Below, in pieces: positions 44,428-54,872 of a stretch of DNA of 64,000 bases. The position numbers and the translations under genes were made by a program. Source of the stretch: Paludibacteraceae bacterium (GTDB lineage Bacteria > Bacteroidota > Bacteroidia > Bacteroidales > Paludibacteraceae); contig JAFSPA010000006.1 in NCBI GenBank assembly GCA_017443145.1, positions 1 through 64,000 of the forward strand, read 5' to 3'. Under the pieces are notes generated by a model. It searched no databases. It worked only from the letters and a program-made list of their open reading frames with translations, and was not told where the DNA came from. How positions within the stretch are numbered: position 1 is the stretch's first letter; each line of letters starts with the position of its first letter.

Positions 44428-47400
44428 TTATTCTTCAGCCCATACGGCATAATAGTTAGTACCACTCGCAGCCTGTGTGCCGCCGCCTGTTATCATCACT
44501 GCGGTATAAGCTGCATCATCAGGCAACGAACTCAATGCCGATTCCGGTACCCATCCCATGAAGTGGTAGTGGGTTTGTGAACACGAGCCGCTTGTCTGAC
44601 GTGTCTCATCGCTCAGCGACGGAATCGTGTAGTGATCTTCGCCGGCATCATTGCGCTTCACAATCGTCGTGTTACCGTGTAGGTTGTCATAGAACCGATC
44701 GGCTTTGTAAATGATGAAGTCTGCCGTTACAGGACCTGCGCCTGAGTAGTTGGTTCCTGCACCGAGCGTCAGTCGTAACGTATATGTGCCTACATTGGTC
44801 AATGCCCACGTCTTTGCTTCCGTGTCCAAAGTTCCGTAGTTTCCATCTACACGTGTAGTGGTCAATGTGCCATCTCCGGTCTTCGAGTAGTTGTAATGAA
44901 TAACTACTGGCGAACCAGTCCATTCACCTTCGTAATGATCTACGGCGTTGAAGTCCGTGAATGCAATCGAACCTGTCGCTTGTGTTACAAGACCATCCAA
45001 AGCCGCTTTTCTTGCTGTAGCGCTTCCGCTTGTGACACTCAAGCCGCTTGCTTGAGCATAATCATAATCGCCTACGCTCAAGCCTGCTGCCAAACGGATA
45101 TATACAGTTTGTTGATCCACAGTGCCGTTTGTCGGTGTATAACTTACTGAACTAGTATAAGTGCCTCCAGAAGTCTTACAAACTTCATAGTTTGTCGGTG
45201 CTGTTACTACAAGATCTGTACTCAAGTGTATACCACTTACAGTAAATGACTGTGCTGCCGAAGGTCCACTACTGTATACGTATGAGAACTGGCTGAAATT
45301 GGAAGCAAGACTTAATAATGGTCCGCATTCAGGTGAAGTCATATACTTCATTGGCGATCCGTACCAAGTAATGTCAATTTGATCCAAATAAGCCGCTCCA
45401 TCAGCGAAGATGGCAATGTACTCATAATCATCGGTTGATGTGCTATAAGTCTTTGTCGAGCCTTCCAAAGTTGCTAGCAATGTCCCTCGAACGCCTGAAT
45501 TAGTATTGAATGCCGCCGGATCAGCATATGCGTCAGTATAAGAACTGCTACCATATACATATACCTTTCGGGTTGCACTATGGTTGGTGTTTGTGGTTAA
45601 AGTAATGCTCTTGAACACGCCACCGGACGTCGGAGTTACTATTCCGCGTCCGTCACTAATCTTATTCAATTGGATAGAACTATAACTTGCTGCCGTCACT
45701 GCCTCATATACAGCCGAGCTGGTTTTGGTTAGATTATTAGTGGCTACATATGTTGTGCTTGTGGCGTTAAAGTCTGCCGGCACAAGATTATCTGTTACAT
45801 TTGAAGGTGCACCGGATGCTACGCGATAAACGGCATTATAACTTGCCGCTGCTGTGATATTAGCCATTTCATCACCGGCTTTATATAAGGTGGCCGGAGT
45901 GGTCTCACTATCATACGTGCCAACTACCCATCCTTCAAACGTACCACAACTTTCACTGCTTACGGTTGGGAATGTAAGCGTTTGTCCGTTCACAATAACT
46001 GCCGAAGCACTGGATGTACCCGAACCGCTGCTTACAGAACCGCCGCTAATACTACCGTTGTCAGCTGCGAAACTGATAGTATGTACCGCCAATGTAGTGA
46101 AGTTGGTTGAACTCGACCACTCGCCGTTACACTTGGATTGAACAAATACATAGTATGTCGTTCCGGAGTTAAGTCCTGTGATGTCATACGTTTTCACGTT
46201 CTTTGCTACATCGGCTGAGTTGCTGGCATTCAGTGGGCTTGGTACACTGTTGCTTGTGTTCCAAGCTACTTTGAATCCTTCAGTTCCGGAAGCGGATGTT
46301 CCACTCCAGGTTATCGTCGCACCGGATTCGGTTACATCGCTTGCGGCTACACTGGTCGGAGTTACGCAAGTCGCACAAGAGGTCATGTAATTGCTATAAC
46401 TGATATCACCACCGGTAGAGTAGTCCACCTCAATCTTCTTGATATACAACGCAGTTGATGTTGTCTGATACCAAGTAATTGCAATTTCGTCGCCAGAGAT
46501 TGCTTTACTGCCGGTGAAACTGTATTCCGTATTGGCGTTGGTGATATAAACCGTTTCATTACCACTATTCCTGAAGCTGGTTCCATCAACTGTAAGGCCT
46601 ACTGTTGTCTGAGTCATACTTCCGCCGGAAGTGGATATCTTAACCGCCGTTACAGTACCAGTAAAGGCAGATGAGTTGAAATACATATATTGAGCAGGTT
46701 CTGCATTCTTACCGATTTTGATACCCTTATCGCTGTCTTTCGTATCTGTTGCTACATTGGCAAATTCACTTTCACCGTCATCCCATGGTCCTAAGGCTTG
46801 CAACGTCCAAGCTTTGTTAGATGCAACAGCGTTGTCTGTACCATCCAAAGTTTGGGTAACGCCGGAATTAAGCACCGTACCGCTACTGCCGTATTTATTG
46901 GTCGTAAACGTGTATGTCCATACATGGTCTGTAGGTTCTGTACCGCTGCGTTTTGCAAATACAGCATAGAAGGTTGCGTCACTTCCTCCCATGTTCGGCA
47001 AATAGTCTCCGTTCGCGATGTCATAGAATGTCGGAACAATACTTGCCTTTGCCACTTTGTCGTTCCAAGTATCGGTTGCCCATCCTACGAAATAGTTACT
47101 CGGATCATCTCCATCGTCGCAAGTCACAGGAGTGCTGCCGCTATATGTAATCGCAGCTCCCACATCCACATTACCGCTTTGCAAAGTTGAACCGTCTGCT
47201 CCGATAAAGGTGGCGGTATGGTAGTCCAAGGTCGTGAAGTTAATGCTACCAGCCCAATGCTCGTTACATTTCGACTGAACCCAAACATAATATTTCGTTG
47301 CCTTTGTTAAACCGGTTATTGAGTATTCATTTGTTCCGGCAGCAACATCTGCACTGTTACTTGCATTCAGTGTACCCGGACGACTGCTACTGGTACTCCA

Positions 47401-50400
47401 AACGACTTTGAATCCTCCGGTCGGCAATAGAGATACACCATCCCATGTAATCTTTGCACCCGAACTGGTTACATTGCTTGCTGCCAAATCGCTCGGGTCA
47501 GTACAGGTCTCACAAAGAGTGATGTAGTTGTCGTAAGAAGTACCACCGGCTACAATGACAAGGTCATCCAAGGCGCGAGTGGCATTTGAGCCGCTATAAA
47601 CAACACGTACATAGGTATCCGTTTTATCAGTGCCTGACCAACTTAATTCGTACCAAGTTCCTTGGGTGACATTATTCATAGTCCTACCAAGCGCCAGACC
47701 ATCCCAATAACCGTTACCATCATTATCAACCCAATATTCCAATGCAAAAGAACTACCGCTATTGGTGTTTGAGGATGTCTTAGTATAATAGCAGGATACG
47801 CTGGTTGGGGATACTTGATGTTTTAATTTGATGTATGCTCCAGAATTCGTTTGGACGTGGCCACCATAGCTTCCGGTATGCACATCGGCAGCCGTATTTG
47901 AGCGCGTTATATTTGAAACCTCCCAATCATCAGAAGATGGATCTGCCTCCCAGCCATACGAATATGTCACTTCGTCATCATCCTCATCTGCAAACACTGC
48001 CCTATAAGTCTTGTCTGCGGTTACCGTCCCGAGACTTCCTGCATCAAGGAACGTCGGTGCGGTACTGGTTGCTACCGTTATCTCATTCGTTTCTGCCCAA
48101 CCTACAAATACTTTACTTGAGCAACCGCCGGGGACAGAAGGCTTTCCGGCTGGTAATGCTAACGTTCCTCCGTGGTCGTACGTGACAGGAGTAACATAAT
48201 TACTTCCGTTGCTTAACCATGTTACTGTATGCGTCTGCGTACCACTAATGGTAATGCTAACGTTACCGGTGATCGTACCTGTCAATGTCAACTCACCAGT
48301 CGTTTTATCCCATGTGAAAGTGCTACCGGTTACCGTCACATTATCCGGAAGACGATAACCCGAAGATGCCGCAAAGGTATAAGTTACATTCGCTGCTGAA
48401 CCCGTATAGGTATATGCTACAGGGAAACTTGTGCCGGATGTCACATTGGTCATTGTAGCACTGATACTATACGATTCATTTTTCCAAATAGCATATAGTT
48501 TTAAATCACCGGTCAATTCACGACTGCCTGTTGCAATAGTTGTACCATTACCATCTGCTTGCGTATTCCATTCCTTAAACTCTTTATGTGACGGAGCAGC
48601 AAATGTGCATGCACCAACCGTCACCGTTCTGTTGGCTAAAGTCTCCTCACAACTTACAGGAGTCTCCGGTAATGGATTCATAGTACCCGTACCACCATTC
48701 GCATTATACGTCAACTGATAGTGCGGTACAAACGTTACGTACCAGTTCTTGTCGCCCGAGTTAGCATAGATGCGGAACTTACCCGTCTTGTTAGGATAGG
48801 CCGTTGTCATACCACCCGAAACCCAACTTTCACCGCTGCCGGACTTCGTGCGCAAACCGGACAAGTTGTCTTTCTGACTATACGGATCGCACCAAACATA
48901 TCCGAGTGCTGTTTGTAAGCCGACGAAGATCTTTTTGCCTATTTGTTCATCGGTCAAAGTCGTCATCTCGGTGTACCATTCTGTTTCATCCCAAGCATTT
49001 GTCTTGCCAGTGAAGTTCAGCGTCAAGTCATTTGACCATGTGTCACCAGTACCGAAGTTAATGGTATATCCGGTAGGAATGAAACTTACATATTTGTTAG
49101 TCGAACCGCTGTCATGATATACATGGAATCTACCCTTACCGCCTCCGATATTACCACTTTGTGGATTAGCTCCGAAAGACTTTTCTCGATTGTGATAGAA
49201 TGGCATTGGTATATTATTGGTCGTGCCGGTAAAGCCTTTCGCTACCGTATAACTCTGATCTGCTCCCTGCCAGCCTACTTTGTACCATTCAGCGTAAGGA
49301 AGGTACATCTCATCCGTCAAGTAGTTGTTTGTAGCACCGGTTACGGCAGTGAAGCAAATATTATCCGTGTTCCAGTCACTACCATGTTGATAATGGAACG
49401 AGTATGCAGTACATGCGCACGCGGAAGTGTTGAAATTACGTGCAGTGGTAGCTGCACCTTTTTCGCAGTTGGTCGTTCCATTACCTGTTGCACGCACTTG
49501 CCATGAAACGCTCGTGCCGCCGCAAGCCTTACCGGTTATCGTATAACCCGTTGTCGTTCCGTTGCCAGTCGAAGTCCATTCACCACCGTCAATCTTCACC
49601 TCGTATCCAGTTGCGCCAGTAACTGCATCCCATGTCAGTACGGCACCTTTACTATTCGGCGTCTCTCCCGGATTCTCCGGTGCATCCAATTGATTGCAGC
49701 AACTGGTGACACAATTGGCGTCTGCGGATTGTTTGTAAATCTGAACTGCTGCTTGACTGCTTGTATAACATGCAAACCGCTGAGGATTACTACCACTATT
49801 GAATTGTAGTTTTCGGGTGGTATTACCTTTATTTGTGATAGTTGCATTCCCATCAGTGATAGTTACAGTCCAACTAGAATAATTGGTCTTATCCGTAATA
49901 GTCCACATATAGTTGGAGCCACTAGTAAGATCACTATTATAGCATAAATAGTTGGTTCCGTTTTTGAACGAGAACGTACCATCTGCCGCACCTGTTTCAA
50001 CAGTCAAAGGATATGTCCCATTGGGTGTTGTTGTATATGCTGTCACATGACCATAATCTGATGTGCTTGTTGATACAGAAGTCAATTCTTTTGAATTAGT
50101 TTCATTGACAAGCACCACTACATCTCCTGCAGCAATAGAACTGGCTTTCGTCCAACCTCCGGGACTGTCTCCCCATACGGCATGATAGACTACTCCATCG
50201 CTTGTTACATTGGGCATTTCTGATGCGGATTTATATACTTTCACGGTTGAAGAAGTACCCGGTGAAGAAACTTCTCCAGACCATACATCCTCAGCCCAAC
50301 CATAGAAATAGGTATATTTACCGCAGCCCGACTGAGCACTCATATCTGGGAATGTCGGCTTGCTGCCACTTGCCACATTGGTGGTTGTTACGGTTGTTCC

Positions 50401-51381
50401 TTGGTTCTTCCAAGTAACGGTAAATGCCGGTGTAATCGTGTAGGTCGCACTTGCCATGTCAGAATTGACGTAGTTCGATTTGATGGCTATCGCCTTGATT
50501 GTTGAAGTGCTGCTGACACTGAACGGCGCCGTGTAGTGTGTACTACTTGCAGTCGGATTGGAGCCATCAGTGGTGTAGTAGATATTTGCTCCCACGGTTG
50601 CTGTTGCCAGTGTTACGGTCTGCGTACCAACATATGTGCCGGTCGTTAATCCTGTCGGTGTAGCGCATTTGAGCAGATAGGTCGCACTTGCCACTTCCGA
50701 GGCATCCGAGCCGTCCTTACAAGCAATCGCCTTTAAGACAGTTCCTGTAGAATTAATTGTTACAGAAGTACCGGTTGTTACTGTAGAACAAGTAGGTGCA
50801 GTCCCGCTTGTGGTATAATGTATCGTAGCTCCGTCTGTCTCGGTACTAATGGTTACGCTTACATTATTGTTATAAGTTCCTGTTCCGTTATTGAATGTTG
50901 GAGTAGCACAAGTAGATCCTCCGCCAGTTGCTGAATATACAACCGTAATACCATTCGATCTTGTTTGGTTTGCGGGTTTAAATGTAAACCCTGTTGTTGT
51001 ACTACTGAATGACCATGTTACATTTGTACCACTTACTGTGGGCGTAACGTTTGGTGAGACAGTTGCATTTTGAGCATATGTAACATAGTTGCCGGTTGAG
51101 GAAGCTGTATAAGTAACACTCTCAATTGTGTAACCACTGGCAACTGCTATGGTAATGGTAGTATTTGCATACACACGAAGCGGGTTTGTGTAACGATTTG
51201 TTGACGATGTCATAATTGTTACATTATTATCGCCCGCTATGCTTGTGGCAGTACCCGGAATGGCCGTAGTTTTCGGCCATGTAACACTCGTTGCCCACGC
51301 ATTTCCGCATGTGAAAATTAATACTACAAGCAGTGCAAGATACCTTGTCTTACAGACTGCATTAAAAATTGAATTTTTCAT
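44428..51381 (-). CDS. Giant multidomain surface protein
   Basis: 2317 aa, signal peptide about 1-30 (ending NAWA). In order: a Thr/Ser-rich beta module (30-150), two chitobiase-C-like repeats (about 155-315; ISTETDGATIHYTTSG, TVGANIYYTTDGSNP), InlB-type segments ending YHAVWG, FN3 domains near 570, 1295 and 1670, a Listeria-Bacteroides repeat near 890-960 (YNANGGTGTMNPLPE, KLYAIWKNE), and an MBG-like domain near 2130. It ends with an InlB-like NYYAVWAEE and has no sorting tail of the kind seen next door. No TAnnTTTG promoter is visible in the 38-bp gap upstream. Probable adhesin; low-complexity Thr/Ser composition. Confidence 0.7.
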   Translation of the reverse strand: MKNSIFNAVCKTRYLALLVVLIFTCGNAWATSVTWPKTTAIPGTATSIAGDNNVTIMTSSTNRYTNPLRVYANTTITIAVASGYTIESVTYTASSTGNYVTYAQNATVSPNVTPTVSGTNVTWSFSSTTTGFTFKPANQTRSNGITVVYSATGGGSTCATPTFNNGTGTYNNNVSVTISTETDGATIHYTTSGTAPTCSTVTTGTSVTINSTGTVLKAIACKDGSDASEVASATYLLKCATPTGLTTGTYVGTQTVTLATATVGANIYYTTDGSNPTASSTHYTAPFSVSSTSTIKAIAIKSNYVNSDMASATYTITPAFTVTWKNQGTTVTTTNVASGSKPTFPDMSAQSGCGKYTYFYGWAEDVWSGEVSSPGTSSTVKVYKSASEMPNVTSDGVVYHAVWGDSPGGWTKASSIAAGDVVVLVNETNSKELTSVSTSTSDYGHVTAYTTTPNGTYPLTVETGAADGTFSFKNGTNYLCYNSDLTSGSNYMWTITDKTNYSSWTVTITDGNATITNKGNTTRKLQFNSGSNPQRFACYTSSQAAVQIYKQSADANCVTSCCNQLDAPENPGETPNSKGAVLTWDAVTGATGYEVKIDGGEWTSTGNGTTTGYTITGKACGGTSVSWQVRATGNGTTNCEKGAATTARNFNTSACACTAYSFHYQHGSDWNTDNICFTAVTGATNNYLTDEMYLPYAEWYKVGWQGADQSYTVAKGFTGTTNNIPMPFYHNREKSFGANPQSGNIGGGKGRFHVYHDSGSTNKYVSFIPTGYTINFGTGDTWSNDLTLNFTGKTNAWDETEWYTEMTTLTDEQIGKKIFVGLQTALGYVWCDPYSQKDNLSGLRTKSGSGESWVSGGMTTAYPNKTGKFRIYANSGDKNWYVTFVPHYQLTYNANGGTGTMNPLPETPVSCEETLANRTVTVGACTFAAPSHKEFKEWNTQADGNGTTIATGSRELTGDLKLYAIWKNESYSISATMTNVTSGTSFPVAYTYTGSAANVTYTFAASSGYRLPDNVTVTGSTFTWDKTTGELTLTGTITGNVSITISGTQTHTVTWLSNGSNYVTPVTYDHGGTLALPAGKPSVPGGCSSKVFVGWAETNEITVATSTAPTFLDAGSLGTVTADKTYRAVFADEDDDEVTYSYGWEADPSSDDWEVSNITRSNTAADVHTGSYGGHVQTNSGAYIKLKHQVSPTSVSCYYTKTSSNTNSGSSFALEYWVDNDGNGYWDGLALGRTMNNVTQGTWYELSWSGTDKTDTYVRVVYSGSNATRALDDLVIVAGGTSYDNYITLCETCTDPSDLAASNVTSSGAKITWDGVSLLPTGGFKVVWSTSSSRPGTLNASNSADVAAGTNEYSITGLTKATKYYVWVQSKCNEHWAGSINFTTLDYHTATFIGADGSTLQSGNVDVGAAITYSGSTPVTCDDGDDPSNYFVGWATDTWNDKVAKASIVPTFYDIANGDYLPNMGGSDATFYAVFAKRSGTEPTDHVWTYTFTTNKYGSSGTVLNSGVTQTLDGTDNAVASNKAWTLQALGPWDDGESEFANVATDTKDSDKGIKIGKNAEPAQYMYFNSSAFTGTVTAVKISTSGGSMTQTTVGLTVDGTSFRNSGNETVYITNANTEYSFTGSKAISGDEIAITWYQTTSTALYIKKIEVDYSTGGDISYSNYMTSCATCVTPTSVAASDVTESGATITWSGTSASGTEGFKVAWNTSNSVPSPLNASNSADVAKNVKTYDITGLNSGTTYYVFVQSKCNGEWSSSTNFTTLAVHTISFAADNGSISGGSVSSGSGTSSASAVIVNGQTLTFPTVSSESCGTFEGWVVGTYDSETTPATLYKAGDEMANITAAASYNAVYRVASGAPSNVTDNLVPADFNATSTTYVATNNLTKTSSAVYEAVTAASYSSIQLNKISDGRGIVTPTSGGVFKSITLTTNTNHSATRKVYVYGSSSYTDAYADPAAFNTNSGVRGTLLATLEGSTKTYSTSTDDYEYIAIFADGAAYLDQIDITWYGSPMKYMTSPECGPLLSLASNFSQFSYVYSSGPSAAQSFTVSGIHLSTDLVVTAPTNYEVCKTSGGTYTSSVSYTPTNGTVDQQTVYIRLAAGLSVGDYDYAQASGLSVTSGSATARKAALDGLVTQATGSIAFTDFNAVDHYEGEWTGSPVVIHYNYSKTGDGTLTTTRVDGNYGTLDTEAKTWALTNVGTYTLRLTLGAGTNYSGAGPVTADFIIYKADRFYDNLHGNTTIVKRNDAGEDHYTIPSLSDETRQTSGSCSQTHYHFMGWVPESALSSLPDDAAYTAVMITGGGTQAASGTNYYAVWAEE

Positions 51382-51419
51382 ATTATTTTGATTTTATATT
51401 ATTTACATATTTAAGTGTT

Positions 51420-52082
51420 TTACCACATCGGGACACGCCTTTGGGGGAAATAATAGTCCTTCTTCTTGTCCGCTATTACTGACTTTAACCAATCATTCCA
51501 ATGCTCGGAATATTTCGGAGCATGAGGTGAAATGGTTGGAATGTAGTCAATGCGTACTACGACCGCATAATACCCATTCTCAGGACAAGTGATTTTTTTT
51601 GCGCTAATATTACGTAAGCTCTCGGCATATTGGTATACTTCATCACGCTCTTTCTCATCGCAAGTTGCAAAAGCGGTAAAAGTCATGGTGACATCTATAT
51701 ATTTCTCATAGACACAAAGCATACGTTTGATGTCATTTTTAGCTTCTTCTACAAATTTTCGCTCTTCCATTTCTCTACCATGAAACTTTAACTCACCTGC
51801 AACATAGAATGTGTGGCCAATAGTGGTCGGAATAAGCAATGACTCGTCTATTTCCCATGATTTCTCTCCGCAACCTTCAATGTCACAACACTTAGGAATC
51901 GAAACTTCTCTCAAAATATCATGCCACTGAGACATATAATTACTAAAATGTATCTGCATCTTTGTTTCAGCTTCGTCCGAGGGGGCATACTTACTCGGTG
52001 CTATCTCCTTAGCGAAGAAATCACAGATACAATCATAAATTTGCTGCCGACTTTGCGGTGCTATAACTGGTTTTTGCATCAT
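51420..52082 (-). CDS. Unknown protein in a DUF262-HEPN cassette
   Basis: 220 aa, soluble, no recognised domain. A central FYVAGELKFHG stretch places an E-x-K 15-20 residues after an acidic IDESLL segment, which would fit a PD-(D/E)XK nuclease core, but this is only a visual similarity. Cys-rich KCCDIEGCGEK near residue 65 may bind metal. It lies 12 bp after the HEPN gene and 38 bp before the giant surface-protein gene, all on the same strand. I treat it as the third member of the cassette. Confidence 0.5.
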   Translation of the reverse strand: MMQKPVIAPQSRQQIYDCICDFFAKEIAPSKYAPSDEAETKMQIHFSNYMSQWHDILREVSIPKCCDIEGCGEKSWEIDESLLIPTTIGHTFYVAGELKFHGREMEERKFVEEAKNDIKRMLCVYEKYIDVTMTFTAFATCDEKERDEVYQYAESLRNISAKKITCPENGYYAVVVRIDYIPTISPHAPKYSEHWNDWLKSVIADKKKDYYFPQRRVPMW

Positions 52083-52094
52083 GAAGTTTTAATA

Positions 52095-52811
52095 TTAGGA
52101 TATTATTTTTCTATATTTTTTCTTGTCCAAATAGCTTATAAGATTTTCAATAACCTCTTGTAAATATTGAGTTATTAAATCGTATTCTTTTTTCATATCC
52201 GAAATTGTTTGAGCACGCCCCACTGAAACAAAAGAAATGTTACCATGAGCTAAATTATTCCGATAAGTCTTCACTTTTTCCATATAGTCAGCAATATCAT
52301 CTTTATTTACTGAGATTTTGCCTTTACAATCCAAAGAAGACATCACTTGATTAATAAATTCGTAATTAACATTACCGGAAACATTGAATTTTGTTTTTTC
52401 TAGTGCAACATTTTTGCCTTCAACAACATCATTTATAATGTTTTTAATAATTTCAGATAGGCTATTTTCGCTTGATTTATTCCCTATGATACCTTCAATA
52501 TAAATTATTCTTGCTTTCGTTGATAACTTATCTAAAGTAATTTTCTCTAAAGAAATTGCGTCTTTATATTCTCTAATAATGTCATTAATTGTTGACTCAA
52601 TTAAATTGTACAAAACCAAATAGAATGCGGCTCTAAAAATTTGGATCATCTCAACATTAAGCGTTATTGAAAAATCCGTAGCATCCATATCAATACACTT
52701 TATCTCCGGATGAGCAAACACATCAACTTCATCAAATGCAGTGATAAGATCAAGGTATGTTTTGACTTCATTTTCGCGCTCTTTATATTTCTTTTTTACT
52801 GTACGTGTCAT
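52095..52811 (-). CDS. HEPN-domain protein (MAE_28990/MAE_18760-like)
   Basis: 238 aa, helical. The HEPN RNase signature R-x4-H is present as YRNNLAHG with Arg184 and His189, after a long helical N-terminal half with AAFYLVLYNLIESTINDIIREY. HEPN proteins of this type are metal-independent RNases or RNA binders in toxin-antitoxin and abortive-infection systems. Its start overlaps the stop of the DUF262 gene by four bases (ATGA), so the pair is coupled. Low GC relative to the core genes suggests horizontal transfer. Confidence 0.75.
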   Translation of the reverse strand: MTRTVKKKYKERENEVKTYLDLITAFDEVDVFAHPEIKCIDMDATDFSITLNVEMIQIFRAAFYLVLYNLIESTINDIIREYKDAISLEKITLDKLSTKARIIYIEGIIGNKSSENSLSEIIKNIINDVVEGKNVALEKTKFNVSGNVNYEFINQVMSSLDCKGKISVNKDDIADYMEKVKTYRNNLAHGNISFVSVGRAQTISDMKKEYDLITQYLQEVIENLISYLDKKKYRKIIS

Positions 52812-53953
52812 GATTGTAGAAACATTTTATACGCATATTCAATTCGTTGCTTTAATTTATATGGCTTGTGCGTCCTATATCGATTTGATACTAAATCAAA
52901 CAAAACTGTATGACTATTAGTATTACAGTTTGTCCATTCTAATGATTTTGGAGATAAATTAGGATTGTCCTTTAATGCCATGTAGGCTCCTACTGCTATA
53001 GCTTCAAAATACGGTTTGGAAACACCTGGCACATTTTTCGCTTTTGCAAAACCTTGTTTTGGAAAATATTTTTCCATGAAACTAACTAGTCTCCAAAATT
53101 CCATCTCTTTTTGTTTCATATCATTAGTGTCATTTGTCTCATTCTTTATATCAATATAATGATCCAAATACTCCGCAACCCCATATTCGCCAAGTGCGTA
53201 TTTCCCGATTTTAAAATGAGGATATGTTTCACTGAATGCAAATAACCGCAAAACCATTTCCTCCTCTTCGCGCCTTTTTTTCATGAAGCCTTCAAGTGGG
53301 CAAAGTTTCTTAAATCTATCTTCGTTTGCTAAGCGAATAACAAAATCTGTAAATTCACCCCGGTATACTCCACGACGGATTTCCATTGGAAGTAGAGATA
53401 CTCCACTGGTGTTTATCCTATCAAACATTTCTTTGCGGGCTTCCTCTGTCGTCTGCTTACTCAAAACGATTAACCTCATAGCGCTGTCTCTGAACATTAA
53501 TTGTATACTTTGTGGAAGTTGTGAAAAACACAATCCATTTAACTTTGTAAGTTTTTTTAGCCCAATTAACTCAAATCCATCATTAATAAAAGCATCAATC
53601 GTTCTAACACGTTGAGAACCATCTACTATTTCCCATTTGCTATTTTCTGTTGCGGCTACAAAAATCATAGGGACTGGCAACTCAAGCAGAATGCTTTCTA
53701 TAAAGCGCGATTCATGTTTTTCGTCCCAAACAAACTCACGTTGATAATCGGGGACATACATATCACCTTTTTCAAATTTATTTGCATAATACTCCATCGT
53801 TAACTCACGAATGTCATACTTTACTTTCCTCTGCTGTTGATCAATTTGTTCCTCTATCCCTTGCAATAATTCAGGTGTCACCTTTTTCTTTTTAGGAACT
53901 TCTAAATCGATTTTTCCAACGATTTTGATGTTGAAAGGATTTGAATTGTCCAT
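52808..53953 (-). CDS. DUF262 (GmrS/ParB-like nuclease) protein
   Basis: 381 aa from ATG 53,953; the ten codons upstream run into the flanking repeat element and are discounted. N-terminal DUF262 domain: YVPDYQREFVWD (about 66-77) and the ParB/Srx-like VDGSQRVRTI (110-119, the DGQQR-type motif), then MFDRINTSGVSL. The domain is the NTPase/nuclease half of type IV enzymes such as GmrSD and also occurs with HEPN partners in defence loci. No DUF1524 HNH domain is present at the C-terminus, so the nuclease role may lie with the partners. Confidence 0.8.
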   Translation of the reverse strand: MDNSNPFNIKIVGKIDLEVPKKKKVTPELLQGIEEQIDQQQRKVKYDIRELTMEYYANKFEKGDMYVPDYQREFVWDEKHESRFIESILLELPVPMIFVAATENSKWEIVDGSQRVRTIDAFINDGFELIGLKKLTKLNGLCFSQLPQSIQLMFRDSAMRLIVLSKQTTEEARKEMFDRINTSGVSLLPMEIRRGVYRGEFTDFVIRLANEDRFKKLCPLEGFMKKRREEEEMVLRLFAFSETYPHFKIGKYALGEYGVAEYLDHYIDIKNETNDTNDMKQKEMEFWRLVSFMEKYFPKQGFAKAKNVPGVSKPYFEAIAVGAYMALKDNPNLSPKSLEWTNCNTNSHTVLFDLVSNRYRTHKPYKLKQRIEYAYKMFLQS

Positions 53954-53961
53954 ATTTTTTA

Positions 53962-54753
53962 CCCTCATCCGTGTCGGGCACAACTATTATTATGTTAGTA
54001 TTTTTCAGTTTTTCTCATTCGCATCTCATTCGCATTACGCACGTCACTGTAGGGTTTCTATCCCTTTTATACTTGTTCCTTTTTCGCTCAGCTTGTATCC
54101 TACTTGTATTGTACTTGTATTGTTGCTCAGCTTGGTCCCAGCTTGATCCCCTTTTCACTTTTCACCTTTCAAAAATCTCGTGGCACTTTGGCACTTTGGC
54201 ACTTTTGTTTTTTTATGTGAGATTTTTGAGAATTTGAGACTTTCGTCCCTAAACCGCTATCTTCCATCTACTTATAACGTCTCACCAAAATCTCATAGTC
54301 TCATATTCTCATCTCAAAATCCCATTAATCCCATCTCCCTCTCGCACTACCTTAGTCTTTTTCGCTCAGCCTGTTCCTTTTTTTGCTGTACTTGTTCCTT
54401 TACGGACTAGGCTTGTTCCTTTTTTGCCCCCAAAGGGAACAACCCTCACATCTAGCTTATGTCTTTGTACAAGGCTTGTATAAATTTACTTATCTATTTT
54501 ATACCACCTTGTCTATTTTTTTAATTCGACTTATTCCTTTTCGGACTAAGCTTGTTCCTTTTTGTCTTCAAAGGGAACAACCCTCACATCTAGCTTATGT
54601 CTTTGTACTAGGCTTGTATAAATTTACTTGTCTATTTTATACCACCTTGTCTTTTTTTTAAAAATTCGACTTGTTCCTTTTCGGGCTAAGCTTGTTCCTT
54701 TTTTGCCCCCAAAGGGAACAACCCTCATCCGTGTCGGGCACAACTATTATTTT
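53962..54753 (-). repeat. Long inverted repeat, left arm
   Basis: About 0.79 kb, non-coding, pyrimidine-rich on the plus strand. Read on the minus strand it aligns nearly end to end with 58,367-59,120. Contents from the outside: a motif reading TAGTTGTGCCCGACACGG, a GTGCCAAA tandem, ACAAG-rich units, and repeated hairpins of the form TTGTTCCC...GGAACAA. It forms the upstream leader of the DUF262 cassette. ORFs here are repeat translations without gene character. It fills the gap between the DUF262 gene and the toxin gene. Confidence 0.85.
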
Positions 54754-54790
54754 TTTATGTTCGTAGTTATTAGTATCTTGTTCTTTTCTT

Positions 54791-54820
54791 ATTTTGTGCG
54801 GCATATATACGCACAAAAAA
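54791..54820. terminator. Hairpin terminator after the toxin gene
   Basis: TTTTGTGCG (54792-54800) pairs with CGCACAAAA around a 9-nt loop, A/T-run flanked. A second imperfect stem CGGTAA...TTACCG follows at 54,821-54,848. Confidence 0.65.
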
Positions 54821-54872
54821 CGGTAACCCGTTGAATAGTGGATTACCGCTTGTGATTATTTTGTATTAGTTA

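Noticed and set aside
53962..54753. CRISPR-like array because of repeated hairpins
   Set aside because: Units differ in length and spacing, have no unique spacers of constant size, and no cas genes are present.
54180..54834. Several short plus-strand frames in the left repeat arm
   Set aside because: They translate repeated TTCCTTTT-type units into Phe/Leu/Pro-rich nonsense and have no start context.
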